Shown piece after piece: positions 59,536 to 64,000 of a DNA stretch of 64,000 nucleotides (position 1 is its first letter; each line of letters opens with the position of its first letter). The notes beneath the pieces were generated by a model that searched no databases, was not told where the DNA came from, and was given only the letters and a program-made list of their open reading frames with translations. The stretch is from Amphiduros pacificus (taxonomy: Eukaryota; Annelida; Polychaeta; Phyllodocida; Hesionidae), in contig OX439006.1 of assembly GCA_949316495.1 (NCBI GenBank), positions 43,544,918-43,608,917 on the forward strand, read 5' to 3'. The position numbers were made by a program, and so were the translations under genes.

Positions 59536-61640
59536 CCTGTATTGTAAGCCCAGGTGGACCAGTATGACTCACATCCCCCATGATATAAGCATACTCGCTC
59601 CTGTATTGTTGGTTTTGGTGGACCAGTATGACTCACATCCCCCATGATATAAGCATCCTCGCTCCTGTATTGTTGGCTTTGGTGGACCAGTATGACTCAC
59701 ATCCTCCATGATATAAGCATCCTCGCTCCTGTATTGTTGGCTTTGGTGGACCAGTATGACTCACATCCTCCATGATATAAGCATACTCGCTCCTGTATTG
59801 TTGGTTTTGGTGGACCAGTATGACTCACATCCCCCATGATATAAGCATCCTCGCTCCTGTATTGTTGGCTTTGGTGGACCAGTATGACTCACATCCCCCA
59901 TGATATAAGTATCCTCGCACCTGTATTGTTGGCTGAGGTGGACCAGTATGACTCACATCCCCCATGATATAAGTATCCTCGCACCTGTATTGTTGGCTGA
60001 GGTGGACCAGTATGACTCACATCCTCCATGATATAAGTATCCTCGCACCTGTATTGTTGGCCCGGGTGGACCAGTATGACTCACATCCCCCATGATATAA
60101 CCATCCTCGCTCCTGTATTGTTGGCTCGGGTGGACCAGCATGACTCACATCCTCCATGATATGAGCATCCTCGCTCCTGTATTGTTGGCTCGGGTGGACC
60201 AGTATGACTCACATCCTCCATGATATAAGCATCCTCGCTCCTGTATTGTTGGCTTTGGTGGACCAATATGACTCACATCCCCCATGATATAAGCATCCTC
60301 GCTCCTGTATTGTTGGCCCGGGTGGACCAGTATGACTCACATCCCCCATGATATAAGTATCCTCGCTCCTGTATTGTTGGCTTTGGTGGACCAGTATGAC
60401 TCACATCCCCCACGATATAAGCATCCTCACTCCTGTATTGTTGGCCCGGGTGGACCAGTATGACTCACATCCCCCACGATATAAGCATCCTCGCTCCTGT
60501 ATTGTTAGCTCGGGTGGACCAGTATGACTCACATCCCCAACGATATAAGCATCCTCGCTCCTGTATTGTTGGCCCGGGTGGACCAGTATGACTCACATCC
60601 CCCATGATATAAGCATCCTCGCTCCTGTATTGTTGGCTCGGGTGGACCAGTATGACTCACATCCCCCATGATATAAGTATCCTCGCTCCTGTATTGTTGG
60701 CTTTGGTGGACCAGTATGACTCACATCTCCCCATGATATAAGCATCCTCGCTCCTGTATTGTTGGCCCGGGTGGACCAGTATGACTCACATCCCCCACGA
60801 TATAAGCATCCTCGCTCCTGTATTGTTGGCCCGGATGGACCAGTATGACTCACATCCCCCACGATATCAGCATCCTCGCTCCTGTATTATTGGTTTTGGT
60901 GGACCAGTATGACTCACATCCCACATGATATAAGCATCCTCACACCTGTATTGTTGGCTGGGGTGGAGCAGTATGACTCACATCCCCCATAATATTAGCA
61001 TACTCGCTCCTGTATTGTTGGCCCGGGTGGACCAGTATGACTCACATCCCCCACGATATAAGCATCCTCGCTCCTGTATTGTTGGCTTTGGTGGACCAGT
61101 ATGACTCACATCCCCCACGATATAAGCATCCTCGCTCCTGTATTGTTGGTTTTCGTGGACCAGTATGACTCACATCCCACATGATATAAGCATCCTCACA
61201 CCTGTATTGTTGGCCGGGGTGGAGCAGTATGACTCACATCCCCCATAATATTAGCATCCTCGCTCCTGTATTGTTGGCCCGGGTGGACCAGTATGACTCA
61301 CATCCCCCACGATATAAGCATCCTCGCTCCTGTATTGTTGGTTTTGGTGGACCAGTATGACTCACATCTCCCCACGATATAAGCATTCTCGCTCCTGTAT
61401 TGTTGGCCCGGGTGGACCAGTATGACTCACATCCCCCATAATATAAGCATCCTCGCTCCTGTATTGTTGGCTTTGGTGGACCAGTATGACTCACATCTCC
61501 CCACGATATAAGCATTCTCGCTCCTGTATTGTTGGCTGGGGTGGACCAGTATGACTCACATTCCCCATGATATAAGCATCCTCGCACCTGTATTGTTGGC
61601 TCGGGTGGACCAGTATGACTCACATCCCCCACGATATAAG
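59536..61640. repeat. 64-bp minisatellite, about 33 units, with AP-1-like sites
   Basis: Unit CTCCTGTATTGTTGGCTCGG, GTGGACCAGTATGACTCACA, TCCCCCATGATATAAGCATC, CTCG. Nearly every unit keeps TGACTCA. Variants (GGCTTTGG, GGCCCGGG, GGTTTTGG) recur in blocks. Confidence 0.95.
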
Positions 61641-62739
61641 CACCTGAATTGATGTGAGGTTATGATAATCACTGTTTCCGATAACTCGCGGAATATAATT
61701 GTCTACATATAAGTTTTGTTTAAACAGTTCATCACAGTGTTTTCCAAAGGATGAATAGATAAAAGGAATGTCTATTATAACACATTTGGGAGAACACTGA
61801 GTCCATCCAATCACTAAATTTACACATATATATTATTAGTCTTGAAGCTAGGTCAGATTTAATTACCTGTCTTGTTGCAAAGGTTTGATGATGTTCAGGC
61901 TGGGTTCAGGGTGGAAATTGATGTTTTTTACCTCAACATCAGTAAATTTGGCATAATTCTTAAAATATGAATTTTGGCTATAAAGTCGTTACTTTTTCAT
62001 GGATTTTTATAAATGTGGTACCAAAGTTTGCAGAATGGCACCCTCCCATAGCCTGATTGAAGAAATAAATGATAAATAAGGGTATTATGACTAATTTGTT
62101 GAAAAAATGCATTTATAATTAACTTTTAAGGCTTTTGGTCAGGACTGTGATCGTCGTCAAGCTCTCTTCTTGTGATCCTTGCCTTATCTACTAACTTTTA
62201 AGGCATTTTTAACATTTTTTAAGATCCAATTGTCCATTTTTTTAACAGGTATATTGATGTTTCCAAGCTCAACAAATAGTCTAAAATGCATATTAAATAC
62301 TGTTTTCAGTCACAAAAAATGATTACATCAAAGGTATACACTCAAAATATGTCAACGTAACTTTTACAGATTCAATTAGCAAAAGGTTGTGGGTATTAAA
62401 TGATGACTGTCAAGTAATGTCAATAACATTAATATGATTTATTAGATAATTTGCCTTTACAATCATTAGCTATTTGGAGATCAGAATATCCATCTCAACA
62501 AAATCACACTGATAATATTTATAACCACAGAGTGCATTACTAATGCATATTTGCACAACATATGGATGAGAGATATAAAACTTACAGTCAATATTATAAT
62601 GACTTTTGATAATAATGATGATATTGATCAGAAATAGTGCATGTTAGCCATCAATATATTTGTCCTTACACATATTGTATCATTAACACACCCTAATTTC
62701 ACATATCATCCTCCAACTCCTCAGAGGAAGGGTGGTTGA
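61641..62739. other. intergenic, no gene seen
   Basis: AT-rich, without repeats of note. Frames shorter than 70 codons only. Confidence 0.5.
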
Positions 62740-63110
62740 CTTATTCTTCAGCATCATCCATCACCTCTTCATTGATATGAACTGACACATTATCTGGTAT
62801 CCCTTTTCCCTCAAACCAGTTTATGCCAAATTTACCTCCTTTCACTATCTATCCATTCTCTTCTGGCTTCCCCTGGCACAGATTAAATTGTCTGCATTAA
62901 ATTGTTCCACGTGTATACAACAAGATTTGATATTTTGATATCACTGCTTGTGAAAGCATGCAAACATGCAAAGCCTTCCATCCACACCAAAATGAGTGGC
63001 CAGTGCTGACACATCAATGTATCTTCGGTTATTATTGGCACCCTTTTCTCACTTCCATCCAAATGCGAGCATGGGCATTTTCAATTTTAGCCACACTCTC
63101 AGAAAAAAGT
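62740..63110 (-). pseudogene. second relic of repeat-borne coding sequence
   Basis: On the - strand, broken frames read ESVAKIENAHARIWMEVRK, then RRYIDVSALATHFGVDG, then KFGINWFEGKGIPDNVSV followed by HINEEVMDDAEE. The order IDVSALA...FG, then INWFEGKxIP and an acidic tail, resembles the C-terminal half of multicopy, transposon-like uncharacterised proteins of molluscs and cnidarians, as I recall them. Several frame changes and stops are present, so it is not a working gene. Confidence 0.35.
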
Positions 63111-63479
63111 GTCTAAATATTAAACACAAAATGTGTCACAGTTTTTATTCACATATATGTGCGTAGATGTTTAGGGAAAACATTTTAAATTAGACACTAA
63201 AATGTGTCTAAAATTTATACCCAAAATAGTGTTTAATGGCCTGTCACAGTTTTTAAACACAAAAGCATGTTTAGTTGTAAAAATGTGTTTATTGAAATCA
63301 TTTTATGCTCACATAAATGTGTCTACATTAAACATTTTCTCAATCATCATTTACACCAGAGCTAAAAATATATTGATACCATTTCATATACCACTATATC
63401 TTACATGATCACTTCACAATGCTAATATTTTCTTCATTACAAAAATAATAATCTAATAGTAATACTGTTTTCCTTTAAT

Positions 63480-63721
63480 ATGACAGTCATTTCAATACTG
63501 GTTTCTTTAATCATCTCGCGCTTCATTGTGGTCAGGTGCTCCTCGTACTCCTCCTTTGGAAGCTCCACATCCAGTATTGTAGGCGCACATGACCGACTCG
63601 ACATCAGGCTCTTGGACTTGGCGACCGGAGTCTGGGGTGACTGGTGTGTGTCGAGGCTCTTCCTCTTTCTGCCAGCTCGGGTGTTCCGCATCTTTCTGCT
63701 GACATCGCTCATCAGAAGACT
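63480..63721 (-). CDS. exon of an unrecognised basic Ser/Thr-rich protein (partial)
   Basis: On the - strand a clear acceptor (TTTCTCTTTCCAG) opens an exon at 63721 that reads SLLMSDVSRKMRNTRAGRKR, then a Lys/Ser/Pro stretch (THQSPQTPVAKSKSL) and an acidic, possibly helical end (LDVELPKEEYEEHL, then TTMKREMIKET). The ATG at 63712 may be the start or internal. The basic cluster and SP/TP sites suggest a nuclear, phosphorylated protein, but I do not recognise the family. The downstream donor is unclear; the frame stays open to about 63437. The competing - frame over 63507-63740 looks less protein-like. Upstream exons lie beyond the window edge. Confidence 0.5.
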
Positions 63722-64000
63722 CTGGAAAGAGAAATGTCACACAACTATCAATAAATGATCATAGACATGCAAATATGCTGGTGAGCAGAAAAACCTTATT
63801 ATGAAAATCTTTATAATGGATACAACCTGTTTCTTTCTCATTTTGGAATATATCAAAAAATATTTCAAAACAAATGTCTGATAGAATAAGATGAATAATT
63901 GTATACATTCCCAGTAAATCTTTGAAATTCACACCAGAATTACTTGTCTTTATTGTCAAGCATTGTTATACAGAATTTACATGTATCTATAATCTTACCC

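Noticed and set aside
59953-61814. - frames repeating SHTGPPGPTIQ and YHGGCESYW
   Set aside because: By-product of the 64-bp minisatellite.
63507-63740. 77-codon - frame (FPESSDERCQQKDAEHPSWQ)
   Set aside because: Overlaps the better-supported exon frame and ignores the acceptor at 63721.

Overview
This is a eukaryotic nuclear window, and the repeat style suggests a lophotrochozoan, most likely a mollusc. It is AT-rich, with genes split by introns, GT-AG junctions, tRNA-derived SINEs and very abundant minisatellites. No bacterial, organellar, rRNA, functional tRNA or CRISPR feature was seen. The species cannot be named from the sequence alone.

Genes. (1) A 15-exon gene on the + strand (7973-22401) encodes a 631-residue coiled-coil protein. 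All exon phases agree. I tentatively compare it to CCDC60, and an RFX-type X-box lies 80 bp before its ATG, which fits a ciliary role. (2) A 5-exon gene on the + strand (24695-36175) encodes a 301-residue FAXC (failed axon connections)/metaxin-like GST-fold protein with an N-terminal membrane segment. (3) A gene with a single coding exon on the - strand (37999-39441) encodes MGAT3, the bisecting GlcNAc-transferase (GT17), convergent with FAXC. (4) One exon of an unrecognised basic protein lies at the right edge (- strand, about 63480-63721). The three main genes have unrelated functions and show no operon-like arrangement.

Repeats fill most of the rest. Left flank (1-7.9 kb): a piggyBac-like TTAA element with a TA-MITE nested in it, and a 20-bp minisatellite. 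Introns of gene 1 hold at least seven unrelated minisatellites (periods 40, 31, 41, 19, 17 and 28 bp, plus a CACATG cluster and an ACTC run). The 31-bp array ends exactly at an exon and supplies that exon's splice acceptor. FAXC intron 1 holds a recent tandem duplication (offset 1535 bp) and a LINE reverse-transcriptase relic. FAXC intron 4 holds a long dispersed repeat that recurs at 55.6-56.9 kb.

From 42 to 57.5 kb lies a nest of mobile elements. The clearest is a 7,527-bp element with pogo/Tigger-like ends and a TA target duplication, inserted in a SINE that still has its own 12-bp target duplication. Its interior is mostly tandem repeat, including a satellite of about 370 bp. A 64-bp minisatellite, each unit carrying an AP-1-type TGACTCA, covers 59.5-61.6 kb. 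About half of the window is recognisable repeat.
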